Position numbers and translations under genes: made by a program. A model generated the notes under the pieces. That model was given only the letters and a program-made list of their open reading frames with translations. It did not search any database and had not been told where the DNA came from. A stretch of DNA of 64,000 nt from Nonomuraea gerenzanensis (lineage in GTDB: Bacteria; Actinomycetota; Actinomycetes; Streptosporangiales; Streptosporangiaceae), in assembly GCF_020215645.1 (NCBI RefSeq), contig NZ_CP084058.1, positions 11,338,501 to 11,402,500 of the forward strand. The letters run 5' to 3'. This document shows positions 26,296 through 36,041 of the stretch, piece after piece; position 1 is the stretch's first letter; each line of letters begins with the position of its first letter.

Positions 26296-28367
26296 GCGCC
26301 GATCTTCTTGTTCCTGGCGTGCCAGACCACGGCCACCGACGGGCGCGGCTGGCTGCTGCCGCCGTCGGGCCAGTGGCTGCTCGGGGTCTCGGGGCTGGCG
26401 TCGTCCGTCTCACCGGGGTGCTGCACCGCCACGAAGACGCTGCGCTGGTCGTCGGAGACGAGCGGGCCGCAGGTCTCGGCGCCGATCGGCACGGTGAGGA
26501 ACTGACGCACGTAGCCGCGCTCCTTGCCCCTGACCGGCATCACGAACAGGCCGTCGTTCTTCTCCAGGGCGTTGCCGTCCGTGGAGATCCACAGGTTGCC
26601 GTCCTTGTCGAACGTCACGTTGTCCGGGCAGGAGATCGGCGAGACCTTGGTCTTGTCGAAGCCGGCGAAGTAGGTGGCGGGGTCGTTCGGGTCGCCGCAG
26701 ACCAGCGGGAGCGACCAGGCGAACGTCTGCTCGCCCGCGTCGTTGCGCCGCTCCACGATCTCCAGCACGTGGCCGTGCTTGTTGGAGGGACGCGGGTTGG
26801 CCTCGTCCACCTGGGCGGCGGTGCGGTTGGTGTTGTTGGTCAGGGCCACGTAGACGCCGCCGGTGACCGGGTTGCGCTCCACGTCCTCCGGGCGGTCCAT
26901 CTTCGTCGCGCCGCCCTCCACCTTGTCGGCAGCCGAACGGGTGTAGACCAGGACCTCCTGGGCGGTCATCCCGTCCACGAACGACCTGTTGCCCGAGACC
27001 AGCGGCTTCCACTCGCCGTAGCCGTCGAACTGGCCGTCGGAGGGCAGCTTGCCGGAGCCGTCCAGCTCGGCGGCCGGGCTGTCGCCGGTGAACTTGGCCA
27101 CGTACAGGGTGCCCTCGTCCAGCAGCGCCCGGTTGTGGCGGTCGAAGCCGGGGATGTAGCGGTCCTTGGAGACGAACTTGTAGATGTACTCGAAGCGCGA
27201 GTCGTCGCCCATGTAGACGACCAGGCGGCCGTCGCGGGCCAGCGTCGTCGTGGCGGCCTCGTGGGCGAAGCGGCCGAGCGCGGTGCGCTTGATGGGCGTC
27301 GAGTCGGGGTCGAACGGGTCGATCTCCACGATCCACCCGAACCTGTTGACCTCGTTCGGGTGCTTGGCCAGGTCGAAGCGCTCCTCCACGCGGTCGAACC
27401 GGCGGCTGGAGGAGGGGGTGCCGGTGGTGATCGAGTAACGCGTGATGTAGAGCTTCTGCGCCTCTGGCACCTTGTCGCCGTTGACGAAGTACTGGTTGAA
27501 GTTCTCCTCGGCGGTCAGCACCGTGCCCCACGGGGTGGTGCCGCCCGCGCAGTTGTTCAGCATGCCGATGGGCGTGGTGCCCTTCGGGTCGGCGGCCGTC
27601 TTGAGCAGGTCGCTGCCGGCGGCGGGGCCGCTGAAGCGCATCGGGGTCTGGGCGGTGATGCGCCGGTTGTAGCGGCGGCGGCCCTTGGTGACCAGCTTCC
27701 ACTGACCGGTGTTGCCGGCGCGCTCGATCTCCACGACCGAGCCGCCGTGCGCGGCCAGCCCGATCCTGATCTGCTCCTCGGTCGCGGCCGTGCCCCCGGT
27801 GTAACCGCGGAACATCAGGCTCTCGTCGGAGTACTCGTGGTTGACCCACATCAGGGCGCGGTCGCGGCCCATCGGGAACACGGTCACGAAGTCACAGTTG
27901 TAGCCGAACTGCTTGCTCTGGGCGTCGGCGGTCTGGTTCTCGAAGTCGAACGCCGGCGCGTCGGGCAGCACCGGGTCGCCCCAGCGCACGACCACGGAGG
28001 ACTGGTAGCCGTCCGGGATGGTCAGCGCGTCATCCGTGTTCGGCTGCACGGGGGTGAAGCGGATGTCACTGCCGCCACCGCCGTTCCAGCCCCTGGCGGC
28101 CGCCTCGGGCTCGTCGGCCAGGGCCGGCACGGCGCCCGCCACGCCCGCGCCCACCACGACGGCGCCGAGCGCGCCGGCGCGCAGCACGCCGCGCCGCGAC
28201 AGCGCCTCCTTCACCACGTCGCCGAAGTAGGCGTTGTCAGTGGTGTTGGCCACGTCATGCGCGCACGCGTTTCCGCAGCGGAACTGACAGGTCAACGCGG
28301 AACGGCCACCTTTGTGCGGGGTGGAGAGCAGCGGCAGCAGCCGCGGCCCCGCGTTGGGGTTCGCCAC
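26292..28367 (-). CDS. PhoX-family (DUF839) alkaline phosphatase, Tat-exported
   Basis: 691 residues. A twin-arginine signal [17 protein letters not shown] lies near residues 57-75, unusually far from the N-terminus, as is typical for PhoX. The body is the PhoX beta-propeller: [20 protein letters not shown] with the conserved cysteine region, [33 protein letters not shown] and [20 protein letters not shown]. PhoX enzymes use iron and calcium to release phosphate from esters outside the cell. GGAGG lies just before the GTG at 28367. No PHO-box search was possible by eye. Confidence 0.92.
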   Translation of the reverse strand: MANPNAGPRLLPLLSTPHKGGRSALTCQFRCGNACAHDVANTTDNAYFGDVVKEALSRRGVLRAGALGAVVVGAGVAGAVPALADEPEAAARGWNGGGGSDIRFTPVQPNTDDALTIPDGYQSSVVVRWGDPVLPDAPAFDFENQTADAQSKQFGYNCDFVTVFPMGRDRALMWVNHEYSDESLMFRGYTGGTAATEEQIRIGLAAHGGSVVEIERAGNTGQWKLVTKGRRRYNRRITAQTPMRFSGPAAGSDLLKTAADPKGTTPIGMLNNCAGGTTPWGTVLTAEENFNQYFVNGDKVPEAQKLYITRYSITTGTPSSSRRFDRVEERFDLAKHPNEVNRFGWIVEIDPFDPDSTPIKRTALGRFAHEAATTTLARDGRLVVYMGDDSRFEYIYKFVSKDRYIPGFDRHNRALLDEGTLYVAKFTGDSPAAELDGSGKLPSDGQFDGYGEWKPLVSGNRSFVDGMTAQEVLVYTRSAADKVEGGATKMDRPEDVERNPVTGGVYVALTNNTNRTAAQVDEANPRPSNKHGHVLEIVERRNDAGEQTFAWSLPLVCGDPNDPATYFAGFDKTKVSPISCPDNVTFDKDGNLWISTDGNALEKNDGLFVMPVRGKERGYVRQFLTVPIGAETCGPLVSDDQRSVFVAVQHPGETDDASPETPSSHWPDGGSSQPRPSVAVVWHARNKKIGA

Positions 28368-28481
28368 AGGTCCTCCAGATATGTGCGCGGTTGTACCGCC
28401 GGGAGGCTACGTTCGCTGTCGAAACCGGAGGTGAACGAAGACCTCCGTCTCGATGAACGCTTCCCGGGAGAGAATGGCGGG

Positions 28482-28919
28482 GTGCCACCACGCAAGATGG
28501 ACCAGGAGAAGCTGAGGGCGGCCCTCGACGGCCAGCTCGTCGCGCTCGACGAGCCCGCCTACGACGGGCCCGCGTCCGGGCTGGCCGGCGCGCTCGTGGC
28601 CGCCGTGCTGGCGGCCTACGACCGGGGGCTGCGGCCCGAGCGCGACGCGGCCAGGATGGCGGTGCGCCACCTGCTCGACAGGCTGGCGAGCACGGCGCCC
28701 GGGCGGACGGTCGAGGTGCGGGTGCCGCCGTACGCCGCCGTGCAGGCCATCGAGGGGCCCCGGCACACGCGCGGCACGCCGCCCAACGTGGTCGAGATGG
28801 ATGGGCGGACCTGGATCGAGCTCGCGCTCGGGCGGCTGACCTGGGACGAGGCCATGGCCAACGGCGCGGTGTCGGCCAGCGGCGCCCGAGCCGACCTATC
28901 CGGATATTTGCCGCTTTAG
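28482..28919 (+). CDS. Sterol-carrier (SCP2)-like family protein
   Basis: 145 residues with the actinobacterial sterol-carrier-like layout. A helical N-terminus ends in [11 protein letters not shown]. Then come [45 protein letters not shown] and a conserved final [11 protein letters not shown]. Role unknown; it is usually found near purine genes. The GTG at 28482 is chosen, giving VPPRKMDQ; an ATG five codons later is possible. Its TAG overlaps the convergent gene's stop by 4 bp. Confidence 0.78.
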   Translation: MPPRKMDQEKLRAALDGQLVALDEPAYDGPASGLAGALVAAVLAAYDRGLRPERDAARMAVRHLLDRLASTAPGRTVEVRVPPYAAVQAIEGPRHTRGTPPNVVEMDGRTWIELALGRLTWDEAMANGAVSASGARADLSGYLPL

Positions 28920-30175
28920 CGGGTGCCGCTCATCCACGGGAACTTGCTCTCGAAGCATCGGTCCGCGAGCTGGCCCGGCAGGTGGGCGCACTCCTGCACC
29001 ACGTTCCAGAACCAGATGGCCACGATCGCGAACAGGATCAGCGACAGGACGCTGATCGCGATGCCGGCCAGGGCGCGGCCCTTGCCCGCGTGCTTGGCCA
29101 GCGCCACCCAGCCGAAGACGATCGACAGGATCGCGGTGATCAGGCCGGTGAAGCAGACGAACACCAGGAAGGGGCTGGCTACGCCGAGCACGAGGGAGGC
29201 CGTGGCCAGGCCGCTGCCCGGCTTCTCCTGCTCGTACTGGCCGTATTGCCCGTACTGGCCTGGCTGACCGTACTGGCCTGGCTGTCCCGACTGTCCCGGC
29301 TGGCCTGGCTGGCCGTACTGGCCGTACGGGGTCTGCTGGCCGTACGGGGTCTGCCCCTGGCCGTACTGGCCCGCCGGGGAGCCGTAGGGGGCTCCTGGGG
29401 GCGGGGGCGGCGGGTAGCCGGGCGGGCCGCCGTACGGGCTGGAGGGTGTCGTGCCCGGGACCGTCGGGTCCTGCTCCGGCTGGTCGCCCTGCTCGTAGCG
29501 GGAGGGCTCCGGCCTGGCGGGCGGCTCCTCCTGCGGCGGCGGGCCGCCCCAGCCCGGGTAGGACGGGGTGGCGCCGGGGATCGGGTACACCTGGGTCGCC
29601 TCGGGGTCGCCCTCGGCGGGGCCCGGGGTCTCCGGTGAGGTGGGCAGGTCGGGATGGGGCGGGCCGCCGGCCGGCCTGGGCTCGTGCGTCGGCGGCGCGT
29701 CGGGGCGGGGCACCACGGGCGGCGCGGGCGCGATCGGCTCCTCCGCACCCGGCCCCCGTCCGGGAACGCCCTCCCGCTCCGGGCCTCGTCCGGGAACGCC
29801 CTCCGGCTCCGGGCCTCGATCGGGCGTGATGCCCGGAGTCGGGCTGCCGCCGGGGGCCGCGCCTCCGGTGGGGCCGGTGCCGGGAGGGCCGCCTGCGGAC
29901 CACTCCTCGGGCTCCTGGTCGCCGCCGGTCGGGCCGCTCTCGTAGGAGCGTGGCGTCAGGTCGCCCTCGTGCGGGCCCGGCCACCGCTCACCGGCGCCCG
30001 GCTCGCTCTCGCCGGGGCGCCGTTCGGGCGGCCGCTCGTCCTCCGGAAGCGTGCCCTCGCTCCACCAGTCGGGCTCGTGCTGGGGCGGCTCGCTCTCCGG
30101 CCGGCCCTCCTGCGGCCGGTCGCCGTGCGGGCGCTGCCCCTCGCGGGGCTCGTTCGGGTCCTCAGGTGTGGTCAC
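28916..30175 (-). CDS. Pro/Gly-rich protein with C-terminal DUF4190 membrane domain
   Basis: 419 residues. The first 310 or so are disordered and full of Pro, Gly, Glu and Gln, with QYGQPGQ-like repeats. The end is a DUF4190 domain with two membrane helices ([20 protein letters not shown]...[14 protein letters not shown] and [22 protein letters not shown]), then a short cysteine-containing outer tail. Likely a membrane protein with a long cytoplasmic low-complexity tail; role unknown. The GTG at 30175 follows GGGAG; longer upstream frames are not supported. Confidence 0.8.
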   Translation of the reverse strand: MTTPEDPNEPREGQRPHGDRPQEGRPESEPPQHEPDWWSEGTLPEDERPPERRPGESEPGAGERWPGPHEGDLTPRSYESGPTGGDQEPEEWSAGGPPGTGPTGGAAPGGSPTPGITPDRGPEPEGVPGRGPEREGVPGRGPGAEEPIAPAPPVVPRPDAPPTHEPRPAGGPPHPDLPTSPETPGPAEGDPEATQVYPIPGATPSYPGWGGPPPQEEPPARPEPSRYEQGDQPEQDPTVPGTTPSSPYGGPPGYPPPPPPGAPYGSPAGQYGQGQTPYGQQTPYGQYGQPGQPGQSGQPGQYGQPGQYGQYGQYEQEKPGSGLATASLVLGVASPFLVFVCFTGLITAILSIVFGWVALAKHAGKGRALAGIAISVLSLILFAIVAIWFWNVVQECAHLPGQLADRCFESKFPWMSGTR

Positions 30176-30316
30176 GTCTGCGTCTCCCGAGGGTCTGCAT
30201 GCCGGATACTTCACCCTTTCGCGGAAGCCGTCGGCTAAACCACGCGACACGGTAAGAGGCCGCTCATCCTTGGGTCACCATGCGCCAAAGCACCAGGCGG
30301 GAGGCAAGATGAGTGC

Positions 30317-30733
30317 ATGCTGGACGAGACCCTGACGTACGCGCTCATCAAGCTCATGAAGGCCCACCGCAACCAGCTCGCCGCCGCGCTGGTCCCGCTG
30401 GGCCTGCACGTGGGCCAGGAGCTGCTGCTCAACCAGCTGTGGCGCGAGGACGGCCTGACGCAGGGCGAGCTGATCGCCAGGCTGGGCGTCGAGCCGCCGA
30501 CCGTCACCAAGACCCTCCAGCGCCTGGAGCGCGCGGGTTTCGTCCACCGGGCCCCCGACCCCGACCGCCCCCGGATCGGCCGCGTGTACCTCACCGACGA
30601 GGGCAAGGCCCTGCGCGAGCCGGTGGAGGGCATCTGGACCCAGCTCGACGAGGACCTCCAGCGCGGCTTCACGGCCGAGGAGCGCGCGCTGCTGTCCCGG
30701 TTCCTGCGCGCCGCGCCCGACTTTCACTGCTAG
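30317..30733 (+). CDS. MarR-family transcriptional regulator
   Basis: 138 residues with a winged helix: LTQGELIARLGVEPPTVTKTLQRLERAGFVHR, then the DPDRPRIGRVYLTDEG wing. N- and C-terminal helices form the dimer. It lies just before an SDR gene in the same direction, with two 12-bp palindromes in between. The ATG at 30317 has GGGAGG 12 nt upstream, somewhat far. It probably represses the SDR gene in response to a small aromatic or phenolic ligand. Confidence 0.9.
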   Translation: MLDETLTYALIKLMKAHRNQLAAALVPLGLHVGQELLLNQLWREDGLTQGELIARLGVEPPTVTKTLQRLERAGFVHRAPDPDRPRIGRVYLTDEGKALREPVEGIWTQLDEDLQRGFTAEERALLSRFLRAAPDFHC

Positions 30734-30766
30734 CGAAACGCCCTTGCAGTCCGAAGGAGCCTCCAG

Positions 30767-30790
30767 TTAGCTGGCTAATTAGTCGGCTAA
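30767..30790. promoter_or_regulatory. Tandem MarR-type operators before the SDR gene
   Basis: TTAGCTGGCTAA and TTAGTCGGCTAA stand back to back without a gap. The first is a perfect TTAGC-2-GCTAA palindrome; the second keeps the outer TTAG/CTAA. They fit MarR-family sites and precede the SDR gene start by 16 bp, where a bound repressor would block transcription. Confidence 0.7.
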
Positions 30791-30806
30791 CGAAGGAGCA
30801 TACCCC

Positions 30807-31550
30807 GTGCACGTACTCATCACCGGCGGCTCGTCCGGCATCGGCGCCGCCACCGCGCTCGCGTACGCCAGAGCGGGCGCGGACGTCACGATCACCTACA
30901 ATCGCGGCGCGGACCGCGCCGCCGAGGTCGTCAAGCGCGTCGAGGAGACCGGCGTCCGGGGCGCGGCCGTCCACCTCGACCTGGAGGACCACGCCACCAT
31001 CGCGCCCGCCGTGGCGCAGGCGGGCCCGGTGGACGCGCTCGTGGCCAACGCCGTCCGCTGGGGCGGGATCCAGCCGGGCAGCGTGGCGTTCGAGGACGTC
31101 CCTGCCGCCGAGTGGTCGGCCATGATGCACGCCAACGTGGTCGGCAACGCCCTGCTCGTCCAGGCGGTGCTGCCGCAGATGCGGCGCAGGCGGTGGGGGC
31201 GGATCGTGCTCGTCTCGTCCGGCATCGCCGAGGAGGGCGTGCCGGGGCCCGGCCCGTACGGCACCGCGAAGATGGCCCTGCACGGCCTGGCCAGGGGCCT
31301 GGCCTGGGAGGCGGGCAGGGACGGCATCCTGGTGAACGTGGCCGTCGCGGGTCTCACGGTCACCGGCGTCCGCCCGTTCCCGCAGGAGGTCCTCGACCGG
31401 CTCGCGGCCCGCACGCCCAGCCGCAGGCTCTCCACCGCCGAGGACATGGCCGCGCTGATCGTCTTCCTCGGCTCGGCGGCCAACCACAACCTCACAGGAG
31501 AGATCATCCGGGACGGCTCGAATGCGGGCAGGTCAGCCCACGCGCTCTGA
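30807..31550 (+). CDS. Short-chain dehydrogenase/reductase (SDR)
   Basis: 247 residues of classical SDR type. It has an NADP-binding GGSSGIGAATALAYA motif at the N-terminus, an NAV/RWGG equivalent of the NNAG motif, catalytic Ser in LVSSGIAEEG and the Tyr-x-x-x-Lys in GPYGTAKMALHG. The C-terminal SAANHNLTGEIIRDG is FabG-like. It is a 3-oxoacyl reductase-type oxidoreductase of unknown substrate. The GTG at 30807 follows GAAGGAG. Predicted to be controlled by the preceding MarR protein. Confidence 0.9.
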   Translation: MHVLITGGSSGIGAATALAYARAGADVTITYNRGADRAAEVVKRVEETGVRGAAVHLDLEDHATIAPAVAQAGPVDALVANAVRWGGIQPGSVAFEDVPAAEWSAMMHANVVGNALLVQAVLPQMRRRRWGRIVLVSSGIAEEGVPGPGPYGTAKMALHGLARGLAWEAGRDGILVNVAVAGLTVTGVRPFPQEVLDRLAARTPSRRLSTAEDMAALIVFLGSAANHNLTGEIIRDGSNAGRSAHAL

Positions 31551-31553
31551 TCT

Positions 31554-31567
31554 CACACCCGGGTGTG
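31554..31567. promoter_or_regulatory. Perfect palindrome upstream of purF
   Basis: CACACCCGGGTGTG is a 14-bp perfect palindrome just after the SDR stop codon and 35 bp before purF. It could be a purine-regulator site or a small terminator stem. Confidence 0.35.
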
Positions 31568-31601
31568 CGAGCACGGAAGCGGCCGACCTAAACTGAGGCA
31601 T

Positions 31602-33038
31602 GTGCTGAAGGGCGACGGCCGGCTCGGCCATGACCTGGACCCCCACGACCGCGCACCCAAAGACGCCTGCGGTGTCTTCGGCGTCTGGGCTCCGGGCGAG
31701 GAAGTTTCCAAACTCACCTACTACGGGCTGTACGCGTTGCAGCACCGCGGCCAGGAGTCCGCGGGCATCGCGGTCAGCGAAGGCAGCCGCATTCTCGTCT
31801 ACAAGGACATGGGGCTGGTCGCCCAGGTCTTCGACGAGTCGGTGCTCAGCACCCTGCGCGGCCACCTGGCCATCGGGCACTGCCGCTACTCCACGACCGG
31901 ATCCAGTGTGTGGGAGAACGCGCAGCCCACGCTGAGCTCGACCGAGGTGGGCGGCCTGGCGCTGGCCCACAACGGCAACCTGATCAACACCCCGGAGCTG
32001 GCCGAGCGCCTGGCGCCCGGCTCCATCCGCGCCACCACCGACACCGAGGTCCTGACCACACTGCTCGCGCAGGATCGCAGCCGCTCGGTCGAGGACGCGG
32101 CCGCCGAGCTGCTCCCGCAGGTCAAGGGCGCCTACACGCTGGTGTTCATGGACGAGAAGACGCTCTACGCGGCCCGTGACCCGCAGGGCATCCGCCCGCT
32201 GGTCCTGGGCCGCCTGGAGCGCGGCTGGGTGGTCGCCTCGGAGACGGCCGCCCTCGACATCGTGGGCGCCACGTTCGTGCGCGAGGTCGAGCCGGGCGAG
32301 CTGCTCACGATCGACGAGCAGGGCGTCAGGTCCCGCCGCTTCGCGCTGGCGGAGCCGAAGGGCTGCCTGTTCGAGTACGTCTACCTCGCCCGCCCCGACA
32401 CCACCATCGCCGGGCGCGGCGTCCAGGTCACCCGGGTCGAGGTCGGCCGCGTGCTGGCCCGCGAGCACCCGGTGGAGGCCGACCTGGTCATCCCCACGCC
32501 TGAGTCGGGCACGCCCGCCGCCGTGGGCTACGCCCAGGAGAGCGGCATCCCCTACGGCCAGGGCCTGGTGAAGAACTCCTACGTGGGCCGCACGTTCATC
32601 CAGCCCTCGCAGACCATCCGCCAGCTCGGCATCCGGCTCAAGCTCAACCCGCTGCGCGAGGTCGTGGAGGGCAAGCGCCTGGTCGTCGTGGACGACTCGA
32701 TCGTGCGCGGCAACACCCAGCGCGCCATCGTCAAGATGTTGCGCGAGGCGGGGGCGCGCGAGGTGCACGTCCGCATCTCCTCGCCGCCCGTGAAGTGGCC
32801 GTGCTTCTACGGCATCGACTTCGCCACCAGGGCGGAGCTGATCGCGGGGTCGCTGTCGGTCGAGGAGATCCGCGCCTCGCTGGGGGCCGACACGCTGGGG
32901 TACATCTCGCTGGAGGGCCTGACCGAGGCCACCACGATCCCGGCCGACCGGCTCTGCCGGGCCTGCTTCACGGGCGAGTACCCGATCCCGATCGACCAGG
33001 ACAACGTGGGCAAGTTCGTGTTGGAGAGCAAAGCGTGA
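31602..33038 (+). CDS. purF: Amidophosphoribosyltransferase
   Basis: 478 residues. A short propeptide is followed by the N-terminal nucleophile cysteine in DACGVFGVWAPGEE. The PRPP site is VVVDDSIVRGNT. Four cysteines suited to a 4Fe-4S cluster lie in KGCLFEY, KWPCFYG and DRLCRACFTG, as in the Bacillus-type enzyme. It makes 5-phosphoribosylamine, the first committed step of purine synthesis. The GTG at 31602 (VLKGDGRLGHDLDP) aligns with actinomycete PurF starts; the GTG at 31563 is less likely. purM follows after 67 bp. Confidence 0.96.
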   Translation: MLKGDGRLGHDLDPHDRAPKDACGVFGVWAPGEEVSKLTYYGLYALQHRGQESAGIAVSEGSRILVYKDMGLVAQVFDESVLSTLRGHLAIGHCRYSTTGSSVWENAQPTLSSTEVGGLALAHNGNLINTPELAERLAPGSIRATTDTEVLTTLLAQDRSRSVEDAAAELLPQVKGAYTLVFMDEKTLYAARDPQGIRPLVLGRLERGWVVASETAALDIVGATFVREVEPGELLTIDEQGVRSRRFALAEPKGCLFEYVYLARPDTTIAGRGVQVTRVEVGRVLAREHPVEADLVIPTPESGTPAAVGYAQESGIPYGQGLVKNSYVGRTFIQPSQTIRQLGIRLKLNPLREVVEGKRLVVVDDSIVRGNTQRAIVKMLREAGAREVHVRISSPPVKWPCFYGIDFATRAELIAGSLSVEEIRASLGADTLGYISLEGLTEATTIPADRLCRACFTGEYPIPIDQDNVGKFVLESKA

Positions 33039-33105
33039 GAGAGCGCGGCGAACGAACCATCAGACGCAGCAGTGCAGTGCTCGCACTGCCGACGAAGGAG
33101 GCCCC

Positions 33106-34131
33106 GTGAGCACCTATGAGGCCGCCGGGGTCGACATCGAGGCGGGCGAGCGTGCCGTCGAGCTGATGAAGGACAAGGTGGCGCGCTCGCGGCGGCCCGA
33201 GGTGGTCGACGACGCCAGCGGCTTCGCCGGCCTCTTCGACGCCTCCGCCCTGCTGAAGTACCGGCGCCCGCTGCTGGCGACCTCCACCGACGGCGTGGGC
33301 ACCAAGGTCATGATCGCCCAGCAGTACGGCAAGCACGACACGATCGGCATCGACCTGGTCGGCATGGTCCTCGACGACCTCGTGGTCTGCGGGGCCGAGC
33401 CGCTGTTCATGACCGACTACATCGCCTGCGGCAAGGTGGTGCCCGAGCGCATCGCCGAGATCGTCGGCGGCGTGGCCGAGGGCTGCCGCCTGGCCGGGGC
33501 CGCGCTGGTGGGCGGCGAGACGGCCGAGCACCCGGGCGCGATGGGCGCCGACGAGTACGACCTGGCCGGGGCGGGCACCGGCGTGGTGGAGGCCTCCGCC
33601 ATGCTCGGGCCGGAGCGGGTGGCCGCCGGTGACGTGGTGCTGGCCATGGCCTCCTCGGGGGTGCACTCCAACGGCTACTCGCTGGTCCGCCACGTGCTGC
33701 GGGAGGCCGGCCTGTCACTCGACACCGTGCTGCCCGAGCTGGGGCGGCCGCTGGGCGAGGAGCTGCTGGAGCCGACGCGCATCTACTCGCTGCACTGCCT
33801 GGAGCTGGCCAGGGCGGTCGAGGTGCACGCCTACGCGCACATCACGGGGGGCGGGATCGAGAGCAACCTCTCGCGTTCGCTGCCCGCGCAGCTCGACGCG
33901 CTGCTGGACCGCTCGTCGTGGACGCCGCCGGCGGTCTTCGGCGTGCTGTCGTCGTACGGGCGGATCGCGCAGCGCGACATGGACCGCACGTTCAACCTCG
34001 GCGTCGGCATGGCGGCCGTGCTGCCCGCCGGCGCGGCCGACGAGGCCATCCGGCTGCTGGCCGGGCGCGGTCTGGACGCCTGGGTGATGGGCGAGATCGT
34101 GCCGGGCAGCGGGCAGGCCCGCTACCGCTGA
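33106..34131 (+). CDS. purM: Phosphoribosylaminoimidazole (AIR) synthetase
   Basis: 341 residues of the AIR synthetase family. STDGVGTKVMIAQQ (about 62-75), GIDLVGMVLDDLVVCGAEPLFMTDYIA and GGETAEHPGAM are characteristic. It cyclises FGAM to AIR with ATP, the step after PurSQL. AAGGAGG precedes the GTG at 33106. It forms a transcription unit with purF and is followed by two hairpins. Confidence 0.96.
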   Translation: MSTYEAAGVDIEAGERAVELMKDKVARSRRPEVVDDASGFAGLFDASALLKYRRPLLATSTDGVGTKVMIAQQYGKHDTIGIDLVGMVLDDLVVCGAEPLFMTDYIACGKVVPERIAEIVGGVAEGCRLAGAALVGGETAEHPGAMGADEYDLAGAGTGVVEASAMLGPERVAAGDVVLAMASSGVHSNGYSLVRHVLREAGLSLDTVLPELGRPLGEELLEPTRIYSLHCLELARAVEVHAYAHITGGGIESNLSRSLPAQLDALLDRSSWTPPAVFGVLSSYGRIAQRDMDRTFNLGVGMAAVLPAGAADEAIRLLAGRGLDAWVMGEIVPGSGQARYR

Positions 34132-34144
34132 CGCACCTCGGGGT

Positions 34145-34165
34145 CAGGCGCCCACGCGGCGCCTG
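34145..34165 (+). terminator. Hairpin just after purM
   Basis: CAGGCGCC and GGCGCCTG, a perfect 8-bp stem with a 5-nt loop, 14 bp after the purM stop. Confidence 0.6.
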
Positions 34166-34326
34166 GCCCTCCACCTGCGGAGGCGGCGCGCGTCATGCGG
34201 CGCAGCGACGCACATCACGTGACTCGACGCAGGGGCGACCCGCGTCGAGCCCGAGGCGCGACGCGCACCCAGCCCGCACAGAGCGTGGAGCCGGACGCGC
34301 GGGGCCCGGCGCACGCAGAAGTGGAC

Positions 34327-34349
34327 GCATCACGAAACGATCGTGATGC
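34327..34349 (+). terminator. Second hairpin downstream of purM
   Basis: GCATCACGA and TCGTGATGC, a 9-bp stem with a 5-nt loop, followed by a pyrimidine-rich tract (CTGCTTCTTT). The 34132-34472 interval holds no convincing gene, only these hairpins and the one at 34381. Confidence 0.65.
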
Positions 34350-34380
34350 GCCCTGCTTCTTTCCGACACACGTGACGAAA

Positions 34381-34402
34381 GCCCCACGGTTGCCCGTGGG
34401 GC
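34381..34402 (-). terminator. Terminator of the DUF3073 gene
   Basis: GCCCCACGG and CCGTGGGGC, a 9-bp stem with a 4-nt loop. Read on the minus strand it is followed by TTTCGTC, so it ends the DUF3073 transcript. Confidence 0.7.
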
Positions 34403-34472
34403 CCGACGAGCGTGAGCGAGGATCCCGGCATCTGCGCCACCGGGCCCTCGGCCACATCACTCAGGAGAACGG

Positions 34473-34703
34473 CTATCGACGGCCGGACGTACGGTCATCG
34501 TCGTCGTCTCCGGCGCCATAGTCATCGGCGTAATCGGCATAGCGATCCGCCAGCTCATCGTTGAGGTCGTCGGCGTCGTCATTGCGGCTGGAGTCTCCGA
34601 CCCCGAGTTCGTCGCGAAGACGGTCAAGATCCGTGCCACCGCTGTTGTACTTCAGCTGGCGAGCAACCTTGACCTGCTTGGCCTTTGCTCGGCCGCGCCC
34701 CAT
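34473..34703 (-). CDS. DUF3073 family protein
   Basis: 76 residues: MGRGRAKAKQVKVARQLKYNS start, then a strongly acidic tail (DDLNDELADRYADYADDYGAGDDDDD). This basic-head/acidic-tail pattern is the actinobacterial DUF3073 family, which commonly lies beside purM. Function unknown; charge pattern suggests nucleic-acid or protein binding. The ATG at 34703 matches family starts; the upstream GTG frame from 34760 does not. Confidence 0.9.
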   Translation of the reverse strand: MGRGRAKAKQVKVARQLKYNSGGTDLDRLRDELGVGDSSRNDDADDLNDELADRYADYADDYGAGDDDDDRTSGRR

Positions 34704-34854
34704 TGGCTCGACCCCCTCGTGTGGGGTCGTCCCCGACCCCTCGTCGCTAACGCACCACACACTGACGCCGCCTGACTACGGGCGTCAGCCTATCGTTCGC
34801 CTATTACCGTACCTGTTTTGTGCCCAGCTCGGTACGTCGTATGGGCGCGGGGCG

Positions 34855-35934
34855 TCAGTGGCCTAGCCAAATGGCCCTAATACGCCCGACTTCCGACATT
34901 CTGCGCTCGGCCAGCCTATCTGCTGCGACCGCGGGTGGAACGCCCTCATCGGCCGCGATTTGGAAGATCTTCAGAGTCGTGTCGTAGATCCGGGTCGCCT
35001 TCGACCTGGCCCGCTCCATGTCGAACCCGCCGATCTCGTCGGCGACCTGGATCACGCCGCCGGAGTTGACGACGTAGTCGGGTGCGTACAGGATGCCACG
35101 TTCGGCGAGTTGCTTCTCCACGCCGGGATGGGCGAGCTGGTTGTTGGCCGCGCCGCAGACGATCTTCGCGCGCAGCGTGGTCACCGAGTCGTCGTCGAGC
35201 GCCCCGCCCAGCGCGCACGGGGCGAACACGTCGATGTCGGCGGCCATCAGGGCGCGCGCGTCGGCCACCACGTCGACCTCCGGGTGCCGCGCCCGGACCC
35301 GCTCGACCGCCTTGGGGTCCACGTCGCAGACCACCACCTCGGCGCCGTCCTCGCGCAGCAGCCCGACCAGGCGGTGCCCCACCTTGCCGACCCCCTCCAC
35401 GCCGACCCGCCTGCCGTGCAGTGACGGCGTGCCGTAGACCCGCTCGGCCGAGGCCCGCATGCCCTGGAACACGCCGAACGCCGTCAGGATCGAGGAGTCG
35501 CCCGCCCCGCCGTGGGCGAGCGTGCGGCCGGTGACGTGGCGCGACTCACGGGCCACGATGTCCATGTCCTCGCTGTAGGTGCCCACGTCGCAGGCGGTGA
35601 TGTAACGGCCGCCGAGCGACTCGACGAACCTGCCGTACGCGCGAAGCAGCGCCTCGCTCTTGTCACGGGCCGGGTCGCCGATGATCACGGCCTTGCCCCC
35701 GCCCAGGTCGAGGCCGGCCAGCGCGTTCTTGTACGCCATGCCCTTGGCCAGGTTGAGCACGTCGGCCAGGGCCGCGGACTCGCTCTCGTAGGGATAGAAC
35801 CTCGTGCCACCCAGGGCCGGGCCCAGCGCCGTGTTGTGGATGGCGATGATGGCACGCAGGCCGCTCTGCTCGTCGGCGCAGAAGACGACCTGCTCGTGAA
35901 CGTCTTTGTGAGACGCTCCGAAGACGTCGGTCAC
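34855..35934 (-). CDS. vdh: Valine/leucine dehydrogenase
   Basis: 359 residues of the Glu/Leu/Phe/Val dehydrogenase family. The substrate site includes [11 protein letters not shown] and catalytic Lys in [17 protein letters not shown] binding uses [16 protein letters not shown]. It deaminates valine and related amino acids to 2-oxo acids, the substrates of the BCKDH complex encoded at 8.5-12 kb. The GTG at 35934 has GGGAG about 9 nt upstream. Longer upstream frames lack family similarity. The gene commonly lies near bldC in actinomycetes. Confidence 0.9.
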   Translation of the reverse strand: MTDVFGASHKDVHEQVVFCADEQSGLRAIIAIHNTALGPALGGTRFYPYESESAALADVLNLAKGMAYKNALAGLDLGGGKAVIIGDPARDKSEALLRAYGRFVESLGGRYITACDVGTYSEDMDIVARESRHVTGRTLAHGGAGDSSILTAFGVFQGMRASAERVYGTPSLHGRRVGVEGVGKVGHRLVGLLREDGAEVVVCDVDPKAVERVRARHPEVDVVADARALMAADIDVFAPCALGGALDDDSVTTLRAKIVCGAANNQLAHPGVEKQLAERGILYAPDYVVNSGGVIQVADEIGGFDMERARSKATRIYDTTLKIFQIAADEGVPPAVAADRLAERRMSEVGRIRAIWLGH

Positions 35935-36041
35935 GGTAGTGACTCCCTGTCCGGTCCGCCGCACCGTCGCGGCGGAGATCACCTCACAGAGTAGTAAGCC
36001 TCGACGGTGCACGCAGGTTCGCTTCGTGACACGATGCCTCC

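Noticed and set aside
25449-28919. 1156-codon plus-strand frame ending with the SCP2-like gene
   Set aside because: Only the last 145 codons are a real gene; the rest is antisense shadow of the ABC exporter and PhoX genes.
29200-29350. GC-rich repeats in the DUF4190 gene considered as a separate repeat element
   Set aside because: They encode the Gln/Pro/Gly-rich tail of the protein in frame and need no other explanation.
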